Below are positions 31,987-41,245 of a stretch of 64,000 bases of DNA, one piece after another. Made by a program: the position numbers and the translations under genes. Numbering within the stretch: the first letter of the stretch is position 1; the number at the start of each line of letters is the position of its first letter. This DNA is from Rapidithrix thailandica (GTDB lineage Bacteria; Bacteroidota; Bacteroidia; Cytophagales; Flammeovirgaceae): assembly GCF_039710355.1 (NCBI RefSeq), contig NZ_JBDKWZ010000022.1, positions 1 through 64,000 on the forward strand, given 5' to 3'. The notes below the pieces were generated by a model. That model was not told the DNA's origin. It ran no database searches and worked only from the letters and a program-made list of their open reading frames with translations.

Positions 31987-33483
31987 TTATTTAACAGTTT
32001 GTTGTTTGTTCGAGTATAATGGAATGTTCAGGCCAAAGTAAGGCAATATCTGGTGATCCACATCCAGTCTGCCATCTTCTTGTCTGGCAAACGTCCAATA
32101 GTAATCAATGCCGGCAGCAAAGATTTTAAAAATGCGGTACGTTACACTTACTTTTGCAAGAGACTGTTCATCCAGCTCAAAGGCATCTGACAAGTCGGCC
32201 AAACCTCCTTTGTAATACATACCCCGGATGTCCAGGCGGTTGTCCAAGACGTTTATAATGTCTGCATTTAATTTGACCGAAGCCGGGTTGGTTTCATCGT
32301 ATTTGTCAGGGAGTAACAAACTACCACCTAACCGGACCTTGTTTAAGATCATTCCGTAAAGTGAACCGTAAATACCGGGTTGGTTGGTGGCCGAAGTCAA
32401 TTGCAAAATCCGGGCGTCTTTATTGATTTCGTAAGTGGCGTTGAAAAATTGAGGGATGAAATAATCGGAATACCATTGTCTTTCAAGGCGGGCATCCATA
32501 CGCAGTACATTCCCTAAGAAGTTGAGTTTGGCATTTAATCCGATACTGGCTCCTTTTCCCGATTTATAGTCAGCCATTAATTCATGGGTAGGCGCCATGG
32601 CTTCCAAAGTATCCGCTAACACTTGAGATTTGATTTTGTTGATTTTGGCAAATTGCGCATAACCCAAAAGGTTAAAAAACGGAGTGCGGACTAAATTTAC
32701 TCCCATATCGGCACTAAAGGCTGAAACTCCTTTGTCTGCAAGAAACTGACTGGCATAGGAAACGGAGTCGCTAAAATGTGTAGAGGTTTGGTCATGGTCA
32801 GTGACATAACTGACACCTATTTCAAAAGTACGGGCAATGGGGATGTCTGTCATGCCAAAAGGACGAACATACGGCCGCATACCGAATAAGTTAAAAGAAG
32901 CAAAGTTGAAATCACTGTACATCGCTTCCAAACCGATGAAATTGTTGACCCGGATATCGATATTTGCTCCGACCTTTCTGCGTTCCAGGCTTGTAGCATT
33001 GGTATAATTGTTAATCAAAATACCATAGCCCAGATAAGCACCTGTCAGGTCTCCTACTTTGGCATAGAATGGATCCCGCTTTTTCACTCCGTACCGGATG
33101 TAGCGGAAAAGACGAAAGGGTCCCGCTCCGTTTTCAAAGGCATCCGATCGGAATTTACCATCATCCAAATTAAAAAAAACAGGAATGTCCAAGCCAAATC
33201 CTAATTTTCCAAAAGCGAATTCAGGCTGAAGGCGAAAGCCGATATACTGTTGATCCCCCACACGCATAATTCCGAAGTTTGAGCGGAATACATTATTGCT
33301 ATCAGCTAAAAAGAGAGGGTTCATAATGTCCCAGGCATCCATTTGAGTAGTATCTGCTTGGGAAGTTTTATCCTCTTGAAAATATTTGGCCGTGTAATCT
33401 ACAGGCTCATCTTCCTGTGCAAAGGCAAAAGAAACCGGAAGGAATAATGCTAATAAGCCGTAAATCAATTGAAATTGTCGCAT
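31987..33483 (-). CDS. Unknown outer membrane or exported protein
   Basis: A protein of about 498 residues from the preferred start MRQFQLIYGLLALFLPVSFAFAQ, a typical signal peptide. Three earlier Met codons at 33507-33499 are possible. The mature part is a long series of beta strands with turns such as FGIMRVGDQQYIGFRLQPEF, FRYIRYGVKKRDPFYAKVGD and GANIDIRVNNFIG, and an aromatic end. It resembles large outer membrane barrels of Bacteroidota that are annotated only as hypothetical. No plug domain or TonB box is visible. Function unknown. Confidence 0.75.
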   Translation of the reverse strand: MRQFQLIYGLLALFLPVSFAFAQEDEPVDYTAKYFQEDKTSQADTTQMDAWDIMNPLFLADSNNVFRSNFGIMRVGDQQYIGFRLQPEFAFGKLGFGLDIPVFFNLDDGKFRSDAFENGAGPFRLFRYIRYGVKKRDPFYAKVGDLTGAYLGYGILINNYTNATSLERRKVGANIDIRVNNFIGLEAMYSDFNFASFNLFGMRPYVRPFGMTDIPIARTFEIGVSYVTDHDQTSTHFSDSVSYASQFLADKGVSAFSADMGVNLVRTPFFNLLGYAQFAKINKIKSQVLADTLEAMAPTHELMADYKSGKGASIGLNAKLNFLGNVLRMDARLERQWYSDYFIPQFFNATYEINKDARILQLTSATNQPGIYGSLYGMILNKVRLGGSLLLPDKYDETNPASVKLNADIINVLDNRLDIRGMYYKGGLADLSDAFELDEQSLAKVSVTYRIFKIFAAGIDYYWTFARQEDGRLDVDHQILPYFGLNIPLYSNKQQTVK

Positions 33484-33507
33484 TTTTAAAAATATCATAA
33501 TACTCAA

Positions 33508-33882
33508 TCTTATTGTTTCGTACCCATGTTAAACGTCCGGAAAAATCACATATTTATGGACGAAGTGGAAAAAAGTCTACCAGTACTAGTGAAGTAAGGG
33601 GGATGGAAATAGTAATAAATACCTATAAAGAAGGATGTTTTTAAAGGGTTAACCTTGTTTTGATTTGTGTATTTGCACTTTTATAGGGGAGATAAAATTT
33701 TTATAAAAAAAACTGGTAACCAGCTTCATTTATACATTGTACAATGGATTTGGGGATGTATCATTATTCTACAGACAGTTGAACAAGCTGCAAAGACAAT
33801 TATCTTACTTAAAGTCGGGAAAGGTATTTTTTAGAGGTTGGTTGAGAAGTCGTAGTTCACACAAAAATAGTGTGGATGAAAA
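33508..33882. other. Intergenic region, nothing recognised
   Basis: About 375 bases between the outer membrane protein gene and the trpA end. A 62-codon plus-strand frame at 33737 has no supporting features. Confidence 0.5.
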
Positions 33883-33907
33883 AGACGGGGAAGCCTTTTC
33901 CCCGTCT
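33883..33907 (-). terminator. Terminator of the trp operon
   Basis: AGACGGGGAA pairs with TTCCCCGTCT around GCCTT, and on the minus strand a T tract follows. It overlaps the region of the trpA stop at 33915. Confidence 0.75.
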
Positions 33908-33914
33908 CAATTTA

Positions 33915-34700
33915 TTATTGGCTGATGACTTCCTGAATAAATCCGGAAATATCGTGTTCTAAGTTTTGGGCTTGAGAAAGCACTTTGATAAAAGCACTTC
34001 CTATAATTGCCCCGGAGGCATATTGACAGGCTTGCCGGAAGGTGGCTTGATTGGAAATGCCAAACCCGATTAAGGTAGGGTTTTGTAGTTGCATTTGTTT
34101 TACCCGTTCAAAATAGTCAATTTGACTTTGCGAAATATCCGTTTTGGCACCCGTAGTACTGGCCGATGATACCATGTAGATAAAGCCTTTGGAGTTACTG
34201 TCGATCTCACAGATGCGATCATCGGAAGTTTGCGGAGTAATCAAGAAAATATTATGCAAGCCGTACTGGTCAAACAGCCCCTTGTATTCTTTGAGGTACT
34301 CCTGCATTGGTAAGTCAGGTAGAATCAGCCCGTCCACACCTACTTCCTGACAAGCTTTACAAAAGGCTTCTATGCCAAATTGCAAAACCGGGTTGATATA
34401 TCCCATCAAAACAATGGGAATGGAAACTTCTTCCCGGATGCCTTTTAATTGTTCAAACAGAAGCTTTAATGACATGCCATTGTTCAACGCAACTTGATTG
34501 CTTTCTTGAATGGTAGGACCGTCTGCTACCGGGTCGGAAAAGGGCATTCCGATTTCGATCAGGTCAGCTCCACTTTGTTGTAAGGTTTTTATGATCGTGC
34601 ATGTATCGTTCAGTTGTGGATAACCGGCTGTGAAATACACGTTCAGAACCCTCTCTTTTTTTTGCTGAAATAATTGATCTATGCGATTATCTTGACTCAT
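33915..34700 (-). CDS. trpA: Tryptophan synthase alpha subunit
   Basis: TrpA cleaves indole-3-glycerol phosphate to indole and glyceraldehyde 3-phosphate, passing indole to TrpB. The 261-residue protein has YFTAGYPQL, LIEIGMPFSDPVADGPTIQ with the catalytic Glu and Asp region, GLILPDLPMQE, and GFGISNQ with the phosphate-binding glycines. It is the last gene of the operon, 72 bases after trpB, and is followed by the terminator. Confidence 0.96.
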   Translation of the reverse strand: MSQDNRIDQLFQQKKERVLNVYFTAGYPQLNDTCTIIKTLQQSGADLIEIGMPFSDPVADGPTIQESNQVALNNGMSLKLLFEQLKGIREEVSIPIVLMGYINPVLQFGIEAFCKACQEVGVDGLILPDLPMQEYLKEYKGLFDQYGLHNIFLITPQTSDDRICEIDSNSKGFIYMVSSASTTGAKTDISQSQIDYFERVKQMQLQNPTLIGFGISNQATFRQACQYASGAIIGSAFIKVLSQAQNLEHDISGFIQEVISQ

Positions 34701-34772
34701 ATTTTAATGCGATTTACCAAGAAATGTAAAAGAAAATGAAATTTGAATGGATCGTTTAGAAACCGTGCACTG

Positions 34773-35954
34773 CTAATATTTTCCCCACTTGATATAGGTT
34801 TCCAAATCTTTGTCTCCCCGGCCGGAAAGGTTCACCACCACAGTCTCATCGGGCTGGAACTGCACCTTTTTCAATACGGCCAAAGCATGAGCCGATTCCA
34901 CTGCCGGAATAATTCCTTCTGTTTTACTCAGTAATACTCCTGCTTCCATGGCTTCGGCATCCGTTACATATTGAAACAAGGCCCTGCCCGTATCGAATAG
35001 ATGGGCATGAATGGGTCCGATGCCGGGATAATCCAATCCGGCAGAGATAGAGTAGGGTTCCACCACCTGGCCATCATCCGTTTGCATCAACAAGGTTTTG
35101 CTGCCATGAAGAACTCCTTCGGTGCCGATGGCTGTTGTAGCGGCCGTTTCACCTGATTGTACGCCCATTCCTGCGGCTTCGGCTGCAATTAATTTTACAT
35201 TTTCATTTTCCAAATAATGATAAAACGCCCCTGCGGCATTGCTTCCACCCCCCACACAGGCAATGATATAGTCGGGGTTTTCATTGCCGGTTTGCTCTTT
35301 GAGCTGGTTTTTCATCTCGGCACTGATTACCGATTGGAAGCGTGCAACCATATCAGGGTAGGGGTGAGGGCCTACTACCGAGCCAATGATATAGTGTGTA
35401 TCCGTGGGGTTGTTGATCCAATGACGCATAGCCTCATTGGTGGCGTCCTTTAAGGTTTGACTTCCACTAAGAGCCGGAACGACTTTAGCTCCCAATATTT
35501 TCATCCGCTCTACATTGGGCCGCTGACGTTCCATGTCGATTTTGCCCATGTACACAATACAGTCCATTCCCATCAGTGCACAAACAGTAGCCGTGGCCAC
35601 TCCGTGTTGTCCGGCTCCGGTTTCTGCAATGATTTTTTGTTTGCCCAGCTTTTTGGCCAATAAAATTTGTCCAATGGTATTGTTGATTTTGTGCGCACCG
35701 GTGTGGTTAAGGTCTTCGCGCTTCAAATACACTTTTGTATTATATACCTCAGACAAATTGGAGGCAAAGTATAAGGGGGAAGGTCGCCCTACATAATTCC
35801 GCAATAACTGGCTGAACTGGGTTAAAAAGTCAGGGTCATTGATGATTTGCAGGTAGTTTTGTCGCAATTCTTCTACATTCGGGTAAAGCATTTCAGGGAT
35901 GTATGCCCCGCCGAATTTGCCATAATAGCCATGCTCATCTACATTGTAATTCAT
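34773..35954 (-). CDS. trpB: Tryptophan synthase beta subunit
   Basis: PLP enzyme of 393 residues that joins indole and serine to make tryptophan. KREDLNHTGAHKINN carries the PLP lysine. AETGAGQHGVATAT, CVGGGSNAAG for the phosphate, and SAGLDYPGIGPIHAHL are all present. Its start overlaps the trpF stop by 4 bases, which implies translational coupling. Confidence 0.97.
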   Translation of the reverse strand: MNYNVDEHGYYGKFGGAYIPEMLYPNVEELRQNYLQIINDPDFLTQFSQLLRNYVGRPSPLYFASNLSEVYNTKVYLKREDLNHTGAHKINNTIGQILLAKKLGKQKIIAETGAGQHGVATATVCALMGMDCIVYMGKIDMERQRPNVERMKILGAKVVPALSGSQTLKDATNEAMRHWINNPTDTHYIIGSVVGPHPYPDMVARFQSVISAEMKNQLKEQTGNENPDYIIACVGGGSNAAGAFYHYLENENVKLIAAEAAGMGVQSGETAATTAIGTEGVLHGSKTLLMQTDDGQVVEPYSISAGLDYPGIGPIHAHLFDTGRALFQYVTDAEAMEAGVLLSKTEGIIPAVESAHALAVLKKVQFQPDETVVVNLSGRGDKDLETYIKWGKY

Positions 35955-36595
35955 GCTGATTTGTCGTTTGAAAGTTCGCTTTTAAGTTTTTTGATTAAAT
36001 CAATATTCTTGTATCCCGGAGTCAATTCAAACTTGCTGTTGACATCAATTCCGGCCAACCGGGAAGATGGGATGTGGTTGACCTCCCGGATGTTTTCCAG
36101 GTCAATACCCCCACTGAGTAAAAAGGGCTTGTCCAATGGGTATTCTTCCAATTTTTTCCAGTCAAAGGGGATGCCGTTACCTCCGTAATTTTTGCCTTTC
36201 GTATCAAACAAAAAATAGTCGATAGCTTCCTGGTAAGGTTGCAAGGTAGCAAAGTCAAACTCTTCGTTCACGCCAAAAGCTTTGAACAACTTTAGCTGTT
36301 GTTGCTTTAGTTTTTGGCAAAACTCCGGAGACTCATCGCCATGCAATTGCACATAGTCCAGTTGGTAGTCATTGACTTTTTGAAGGATGTTTTCCACAGA
36401 CTCGTTGACAAATACTCCTACCTTTTTGGTCCGTGCGGGAAAGTTGAGCAAGAGTTGCCGGTCAAGTTTGTTCGAAGCATTGCGGGGGGATTTTTCAAAA
36501 AAGATAAACCCCATAAAGTCGGGCGACTCTTCCAGTAAGGCCCGGATATTGTTACTGTCCCGCATTCCGCATACCTTCCACAATAATTTATTCAT
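35951..36595 (-). CDS. trpF: Phosphoribosylanthranilate isomerase
   Basis: TrpF, 214 residues, converts phosphoribosyl anthranilate to the ribulose form. It opens with WKVCGMRDSNNI, containing the catalytic Cys. Other signs are VGVFVNES, VQLHGDES, DYFLFDTKGKNYGGNG with the catalytic Asp, and LSGGIDLENI, AGIDVNSKFE. It overlaps trpC by 8 bases and trpB by 4. Confidence 0.95.
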   Translation of the reverse strand: MNKLLWKVCGMRDSNNIRALLEESPDFMGFIFFEKSPRNASNKLDRQLLLNFPARTKKVGVFVNESVENILQKVNDYQLDYVQLHGDESPEFCQKLKQQQLKLFKAFGVNEEFDFATLQPYQEAIDYFLFDTKGKNYGGNGIPFDWKKLEEYPLDKPFLLSGGIDLENIREVNHIPSSRLAGIDVNSKFELTPGYKNIDLIKKLKSELSNDKSA

Positions 36596-37391
36596 TTGTC
36601 TGAGCCGATTTAAGAGCCTGAATAAAGTCTTGACACGCTTGCCCCGGGTTGTCTTGTTTCATGAAATTTTCTCCAATTAGAAAACCTTCGAAACCGTAAT
36701 CTTTTAATTTAACAATATTTTCAATTTCACTAATCCCACTTTCCGATATTTTGACAAAATCCTTCGGAATCAATTCCGACAATTCGATGGAAGTATCCAA
36801 AGAGACTTCAAAGGTTTTTAAATTCCGGTTGTTTACACCGATGATATCCAGGTGTTCATTGGTGTGTAGTTCCAGCTCTTCCCGGTTGTGTACTTCCATC
36901 AATACCTCCAGTTCCAGTGATTTGGCAAAAGCGGCCAATTGTTTGGTCTGTTGAGGTTCCAGGTTGGCGGCAATTAACAAAATCAGATCGGCTCCATAGG
37001 CTTTTGCCTCAAGGATTTGATACTCATCGATGACAAAGTCTTTGCGTAAGACCGGAATCTGAAGGGCTTGCCGGGCGGCGGTTAAGTCGTCCAGGCTTCC
37101 CGCAAAAAACGCTTGGTCGGTGAGTACTGAAACGGCTGAGGCTCCTGCTGCCTGATAGGCTTTGGTAATGTCTTGAGGAAGTACCCGGTCATTGATGATG
37201 CCTTTGGAGGGGGATTTCCGCTTGAATTCGGCAATGATACCGGAGCGCTCCGGGTGACGTATGGAGCCTTTAGTGGATAAGGGTTTCCGGTCAAACAGGG
37301 GAAATGATTCCAGGATGTTTGTAGAAACCTTTTCCTTTTGCAGAGCAACTTCTTCTCGTTTATGTAAGATGATTTTATCTAAAATATTCAT
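36588..37391 (-). CDS. trpC: Indole-3-glycerol phosphate synthase
   Basis: TrpC, 267 residues from the chosen start MNILDKIILHKREEV; a frame start 4 codons earlier is less typical. It shows IIAEFKRKSPSKG with the catalytic lysine, SVLTDQAFFAGS, VLRKDFVIDEYQI, LMEVHNREEL, IGVNNRNLKTFEV and SESGISE. It closes the indole ring by decarboxylation in the tryptophan pathway. It is not fused to trpF, unlike the E. coli enzyme. Confidence 0.96.
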   Translation of the reverse strand: MNILDKIILHKREEVALQKEKVSTNILESFPLFDRKPLSTKGSIRHPERSGIIAEFKRKSPSKGIINDRVLPQDITKAYQAAGASAVSVLTDQAFFAGSLDDLTAARQALQIPVLRKDFVIDEYQILEAKAYGADLILLIAANLEPQQTKQLAAFAKSLELEVLMEVHNREELELHTNEHLDIIGVNNRNLKTFEVSLDTSIELSELIPKDFVKISESGISEIENIVKLKDYGFEGFLIGENFMKQDNPGQACQDFIQALKSAQTNE

Positions 37392-37432
37392 GTTAATAAG
37401 CATTCAACAGTTTTCGAATTCTACTTGTATAT

Positions 37433-38425
37433 TTAATGGAGTTCAATCAACTTTTCGAACGTTTGTAAGGCTTTTCCCGATTCCAGGGACTCCCGTGCTT
37501 TCCCTACGGCTTCTTCTAAAGATAGTTGTTGGTTGCCACAATAAAGTGCCATTCCCGCATTGGCCAGCACGGCTTCGTTTTGTGCGCGGGTACCTTCTCC
37601 TTTTAAGATGTTTTCAAAAGTACGGGCGGCTTCTTCAATGGTCTCTCCCCCATGAAGTTCCTCTGCTTTTACCGTTTGAAGCCCGATGTCTTCCGGGGAT
37701 AAAAGTTGCTCGGAAGCTTTGGAGATCATTTTAAAATCGCCGGTCAGGGAAATTTCATCGTAGCCGTCCAGAGAGTGGAGGATGACAAAGTCCTTGTCGG
37801 TCTGTTGGTACAGGTAGGCATACAAACGGGCCAGTTCCAAACTGAATACACCCACTAATTGCTTTTTAGGGAAGGAGGGGTTTACCATGGGCCCCAGCAT
37901 ATTAAAAAACGTTTTCACACCCAGCTCTTTGCGAATGGGTGCCACATTTTTCATGGCTGGGTGGAAGAGGGGCGCGTGCAAAAAACAAATGCCGGTTTCT
38001 TCAATGCTTTTTCGCAGTTGGTCGATATCGTTGGTAAACTGATAGCCAAAATGAGCCAATAAGTTGGACGAGCCACATACCGATGAAACCCCGCTGTTTC
38101 CGTGCTTGGCCACTCTTTGGCCGGCTCCTGCCACAATAAAAGACGAAAGGGTAGAGATGTTAAAAGTGTTCTTTCCATCTCCTCCGGTACCACAAAGGTC
38201 GATTGCATCGTATTCTTCCAGATTTACAGGGATGCAGAGTTCCAGCATCGCATCGCGAAAGCCTTCCAGTTCTTCTACGGTGATGCTACGCATGATGTAA
38301 ACGGTGAGAAAAGCGGCTACCTGGCTTTGATTGTACTGTCCTTGGGTCAGGTTGATCAAAATTTCTTTGGCCTGTTGCCGGGTGAGATGCTGATATTCGA
38401 AAAGTGTATTGAGTATATCTTTCAT
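37433..38425 (-). CDS. trpD: Anthranilate phosphoribosyltransferase
   Basis: TrpD, 330 residues, adds phosphoribosyl to anthranilate. The PRPP-binding signature is DLCGTGGDGKNTFNIST, then VAKHGNSGVSSVCGSSN, FLHAPLFHPAMKNVAPIRKELGVKTFFNMLGP. The start at 38425 (MKDILNTL) is preferred over one six codons upstream because of family similarity. A gap of 138 bases separates it from trpG. Confidence 0.96.
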   Translation of the reverse strand: MKDILNTLFEYQHLTRQQAKEILINLTQGQYNQSQVAAFLTVYIMRSITVEELEGFRDAMLELCIPVNLEEYDAIDLCGTGGDGKNTFNISTLSSFIVAGAGQRVAKHGNSGVSSVCGSSNLLAHFGYQFTNDIDQLRKSIEETGICFLHAPLFHPAMKNVAPIRKELGVKTFFNMLGPMVNPSFPKKQLVGVFSLELARLYAYLYQQTDKDFVILHSLDGYDEISLTGDFKMISKASEQLLSPEDIGLQTVKAEELHGGETIEEAARTFENILKGEGTRAQNEAVLANAGMALYCGNQQLSLEEAVGKARESLESGKALQTFEKLIELH

Positions 38426-38563
38426 AATAAATAGTAATTGCAATGATCTTTACAGTGTTTAGGGAAATAAGATTTCATGGATTCCTACAGTATTCCCAAG
38501 AACGGCCAGGATGTTCATTCACAATTAGAAGAAGGCCTTCTCTGAGAAGAATCGTACTGCGAT

Positions 38564-39136
38564 TTAATGGTTAAACCAATTTTGCAGAATCTCTTTGCCA
38601 TGTTCGGTGAGGATAGACTCCGGGTGAAACTGTAAACCCCGTACATCGTATTCCGTATGCCGTATGCCCATCACCATTCCCTCACTATCCACGGCGGTAA
38701 TTTCCAAAGGACTTTTTATCGAATCCTTTTTTACGGCCCATGAATGGTAATGGCACACATTAAATTCCATTGGCAAGCCTTGAAATAATACTTCCTCTTT
38801 GCTTTGAATTTGAACTTTGCCTTCTATCCCGTGTAATACTTCTTTCAAGTTAAACAATTCGGCTCCAAATACTTCGGAAATTCCCTGGTGCCCCAAGCAA
38901 ATACCCAAGATGCTTTTGTGAGGAGCATACTTTTCTATTAGATCTAGCATAATTCCCGCATCTTTAGGAAGACTGGGACCGGGAGAAAGTAAAATTTTGT
39001 CGTATGCCGCCACTGCTTCCAGGCTGATCTTATCATTTCTGTGTACGGAAGTGTTGGATCCATATCCCAATTCATGAATCAAATGAACTAAGTTGTAAGT
39101 GAATGAATCGTAATTATCTAAAACCAGGATTTTCAT
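38564..39136 (-). CDS. trpG: Anthranilate synthase glutamine amidotransferase component
   Basis: TrpG, 190 residues, gives ammonia from glutamine to TrpE. It reads MKILVLDNYDSFTYNLVH, LLSPGPSLPKDAG, the nucleophile in GICLGHQGI, and the His-Glu pair near LQFHPESILTEHG. It is separate from trpD and lies 21 bases after trpE. Confidence 0.96.
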   Translation of the reverse strand: MKILVLDNYDSFTYNLVHLIHELGYGSNTSVHRNDKISLEAVAAYDKILLSPGPSLPKDAGIMLDLIEKYAPHKSILGICLGHQGISEVFGAELFNLKEVLHGIEGKVQIQSKEEVLFQGLPMEFNVCHYHSWAVKKDSIKSPLEITAVDSEGMVMGIRHTEYDVRGLQFHPESILTEHGKEILQNWFNH

Positions 39137-39157
39137 AATCTGTACTGTTAACTCTCT

Positions 39158-40582
39158 TTACTTGTTTTCGGTAATCGTTTCGGCTAATTCCAAGGCATTG
39201 CGCAATGCCGCCAGTTTGTTGTGTACTTCTTGTAGTTCACTTTCAGGAACCGATTTGGCGACTACTCCGGCCCCGGCTTGATAGTGCAATTCATTGTTTG
39301 AACTCAGGAAAGAGCGGATCATAATGGCATGGTTAAAATCCCCGTTGAAGCCCATAAATCCGATGGCTCCTCCATAGTAATTCCTCGAGACGTTTTCGTA
39401 TTTGTCGATCAATTCCATGGCTTTGTATTTGGGAGCCCCGGAGAGTGTGCCTGCCGGAAAGGTGTCAGCGACTACCCGGATCGGGGAAATGCCTTCCGCC
39501 AATTGGCCGGTTACTTTGGAAACCAAGTGAATGATATGGGAATAGAACTGAATTTCCTTGAAGGTTTCTACCTTGACCGCAGAGCCGTTTCTGCTGAGGT
39601 CATTCCGGGCCAGGTCTACCAACATTACATGCTCGGAATTTTCTTTGGGATCGTCAAAAAGCTTTTGAGCTAACTCGGCATCGGCTTGGTCGTTGCCCGT
39701 ACGCCTGAAAGTTCCGGCAATCGGATAAATGGTCGCTTCTTGGTGTTTAATGACAATTTGTGCTTCGGGTGAAGAACCGAAAATTTTAAAATTGCCATAA
39801 TCGAAATAAAATAAATAAGGAGAGGGGTTGATAGAACGCAATGCCCGGTATACATTAAATTCATCACCTTTAAAGCCTCTTTTGAACCTGCGGGATAAGA
39901 CGATTTGGAAAACATCTCCTTTAAAGCAATGCTCTTTTCCCTTTTTCAGTACTTCTAAGAATTCCTTATCGTCAAAATTGGAGGTTTCTTGAGGCTGAGG
40001 GGTGAAGGGATAAGAAGGGAAGTTTTTGCTGTTGACAAGTTGAATGATTTCTTCCAGGTGGCTTTTGGAATCTTCTCCTTCTACCAAATGCTCGAAAATA
40101 TATAATTCGTTTTTAAAGTGGTCAATGGCAATAACATATTGGTATACTTGGTATAAGATATCGGGAACCACTTGATCGGCCTTTTTCTCTTTCCGAAAGT
40201 GGATATCTTCAAAATACTGTACCGCATCAAAAGCCATGTACCCGAATATCCCGTTGTTGATGAATTTAAACCCATTGGTTTCGGCTTCAAAAGCCTGTGA
40301 AAACTGATATAACTGATGGATGGCTTCGGCCGGAGACGCTAAGGTAGTTTGTTGTTCGGCTTGCTGTGGCATGGAAAGCGTCAGCTGGGATTGTGTGAGC
40401 TCAAAGCGTGCAACGGGTTTGCAACAGATGTACGAAAAACTGTTTTCATTTCCGTGATAATCAGAACTTTCCAGTAAGATGCTGTTGGCAAACTTGTCGC
40501 GTAATCTCAAGTAAATACTTACGGGAGTTACCGTATCGGCCAGCATTTTACGATAGGTTGTTTTTAGCTTAATTTTATTCAT
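39158..40582 (-). CDS. trpE: Anthranilate synthase component I
   Basis: TrpE, 474 residues, makes anthranilate from chorismate with ammonia from TrpG. The catalytic core has FKGDVFQIVLSRRF, PSPYLFYFDYG, YPIAGTFRRTGND, EHVMLVDLARNDLSRNG, FPAGTLSGAPK and YYGGAIGFMGF. In the N-terminal part LLESSDYHGNENSFSYI corresponds to the tryptophan feedback region. It is the first enzyme gene of the operon and lies behind the attenuator at 40811-40948. A 230-base spacer separates terminator and start. Confidence 0.96.
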   Translation of the reverse strand: MNKIKLKTTYRKMLADTVTPVSIYLRLRDKFANSILLESSDYHGNENSFSYICCKPVARFELTQSQLTLSMPQQAEQQTTLASPAEAIHQLYQFSQAFEAETNGFKFINNGIFGYMAFDAVQYFEDIHFRKEKKADQVVPDILYQVYQYVIAIDHFKNELYIFEHLVEGEDSKSHLEEIIQLVNSKNFPSYPFTPQPQETSNFDDKEFLEVLKKGKEHCFKGDVFQIVLSRRFKRGFKGDEFNVYRALRSINPSPYLFYFDYGNFKIFGSSPEAQIVIKHQEATIYPIAGTFRRTGNDQADAELAQKLFDDPKENSEHVMLVDLARNDLSRNGSAVKVETFKEIQFYSHIIHLVSKVTGQLAEGISPIRVVADTFPAGTLSGAPKYKAMELIDKYENVSRNYYGGAIGFMGFNGDFNHAIMIRSFLSSNNELHYQAGAGVVAKSVPESELQEVHNKLAALRNALELAETITENK

Positions 40583-40730
40583 GAGGTTAAAGGGTTATTT
40601 TTGGGAAACTTTCTTTGTATCCTATTATATATCAGTATATTCTATTTGGTGAAATATCTCCAAGAAGTTTTTATTAATCTTTCTATCCATTTGTCTTTGC
40701 ACCTTCCCATGGTTGTTTAGTGTATGAAGT

Positions 40731-40748
40731 ACTCATTTGTAAATGAGT
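40731..40748. repeat. 18-base perfect palindrome upstream of trpE
   Basis: ACTCATTTGTAAATGAGT lies between the attenuator terminator and the trpE start. It could be an operator or an RNA hairpin in the read-through leader. It does not resemble the E. coli TrpR operator. Confidence 0.4.
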
Positions 40749-40814
40749 GATTGGTCTTTCAGGAATTACAAGAGCGAAGAAAGACGGATTTTCAATGTGA
40801 AAGAGCCCAAAATA

Positions 40815-40848
40815 AAAAAGGCTTACCGAGTGAACGGTAAGCCTTTTT
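40815..40848 (-). terminator. Attenuator terminator of the trp operon
   Basis: AAAAAGGCTTACCG and its 14-base exact complement enclose a 6-base loop, followed on the minus strand by TTTTTTATTTT. No gene ends in front of it apart from the leader peptide. Confidence 0.88.
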
Positions 40849-40885
40849 GGATTTATATTTTCTTAAAGACACATAGCAAGGCTGT

Positions 40886-40948
40886 TCACTCATAGAATTT
40901 CTTTGAGTGCCACCACCAATTAGCCATATGTCCGTTGAATACTTTCAT
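40886..40948 (-). CDS. trpL: trp leader peptide
   Basis: A 20-residue frame, MKVFNGHMANWWWHSKKFYE, has Trp codons 11-13 (40910-40918) in a row. Trp is rare, so three adjacent codons in a short frame directly before trpE and before a terminator are strong evidence. An internal ATG at 40927 would give a 13-residue peptide, MANWWWHSKKFYE, which would suit the promoter proposed at 40957-40988 better. The stop codon lies inside the antiterminator arm, as the mechanism needs. Too short for the usual gene callers. Confidence 0.85.
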   Translation of the reverse strand: MKVFNGHMANWWWHSKKFYE

Positions 40949-40956
40949 GATGGAGG

Positions 40957-40988
40957 TAAAGGTAGAGGATGTATTTTGAATATTCAAA
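40957..40988 (-). promoter_or_regulatory. Candidate trp operon promoter
   Basis: On the minus strand TTTG at 40985-40988, a 20-base spacer and TACCTTTA at 40957-40964 fit the Bacteroidota promoter with one mismatch. The transcript would start almost at the first leader ATG, which favours use of the second ATG at 40927. Confidence 0.5.
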
Positions 40989-41245
40989 TTATGATTGAGA
41001 ATTTTTTGTGGAATTCTTAATTTATTGAAGCTTTGTTAATGAATTCCCATGTTTGTTAAGAAAATGAAAATATGAAAGGGAAGAAGGACTTTTCCGAAAT
41101 TCTTCTTTTTCTTTACAAAACCTAAAAAGCACCCTTGAGCAGGATGTAAAAATTTACCCAAGAAATCATCCGTATGACGGAATGAGCTCCTGTTGAAGCG
41201 ATGCATACTACTGTCTATTTTGAATTCACTCAAAAAATCAAAACT

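Larger units (their letters stand above)
40811..40948 (-). promoter_or_regulatory. trp operon attenuator
   Basis: On the minus strand the order is: leader peptide with Trp-Trp-Trp, antiterminator left arm at 40878-40891 that contains the peptide stop codon, and terminator. The arm GAGTGAAC pairs exactly with 40828-40835 in the terminator, and AGCCTT pairs with 40840-40845, with a 4-base bulge between. Ribosome stalling at the Trp codons would leave the arm free, form the antiterminator and let transcription reach trpE. A ribosome at the stop codon would cover the arm and allow termination. This is the logic of classical ribosome-mediated attenuation. Confidence 0.85.

Noticed and set aside
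33737..33925. 62-codon rightward frame before the trp terminator
   Set aside because: It runs through the terminator of trpA and has no recognisable features or start signal.
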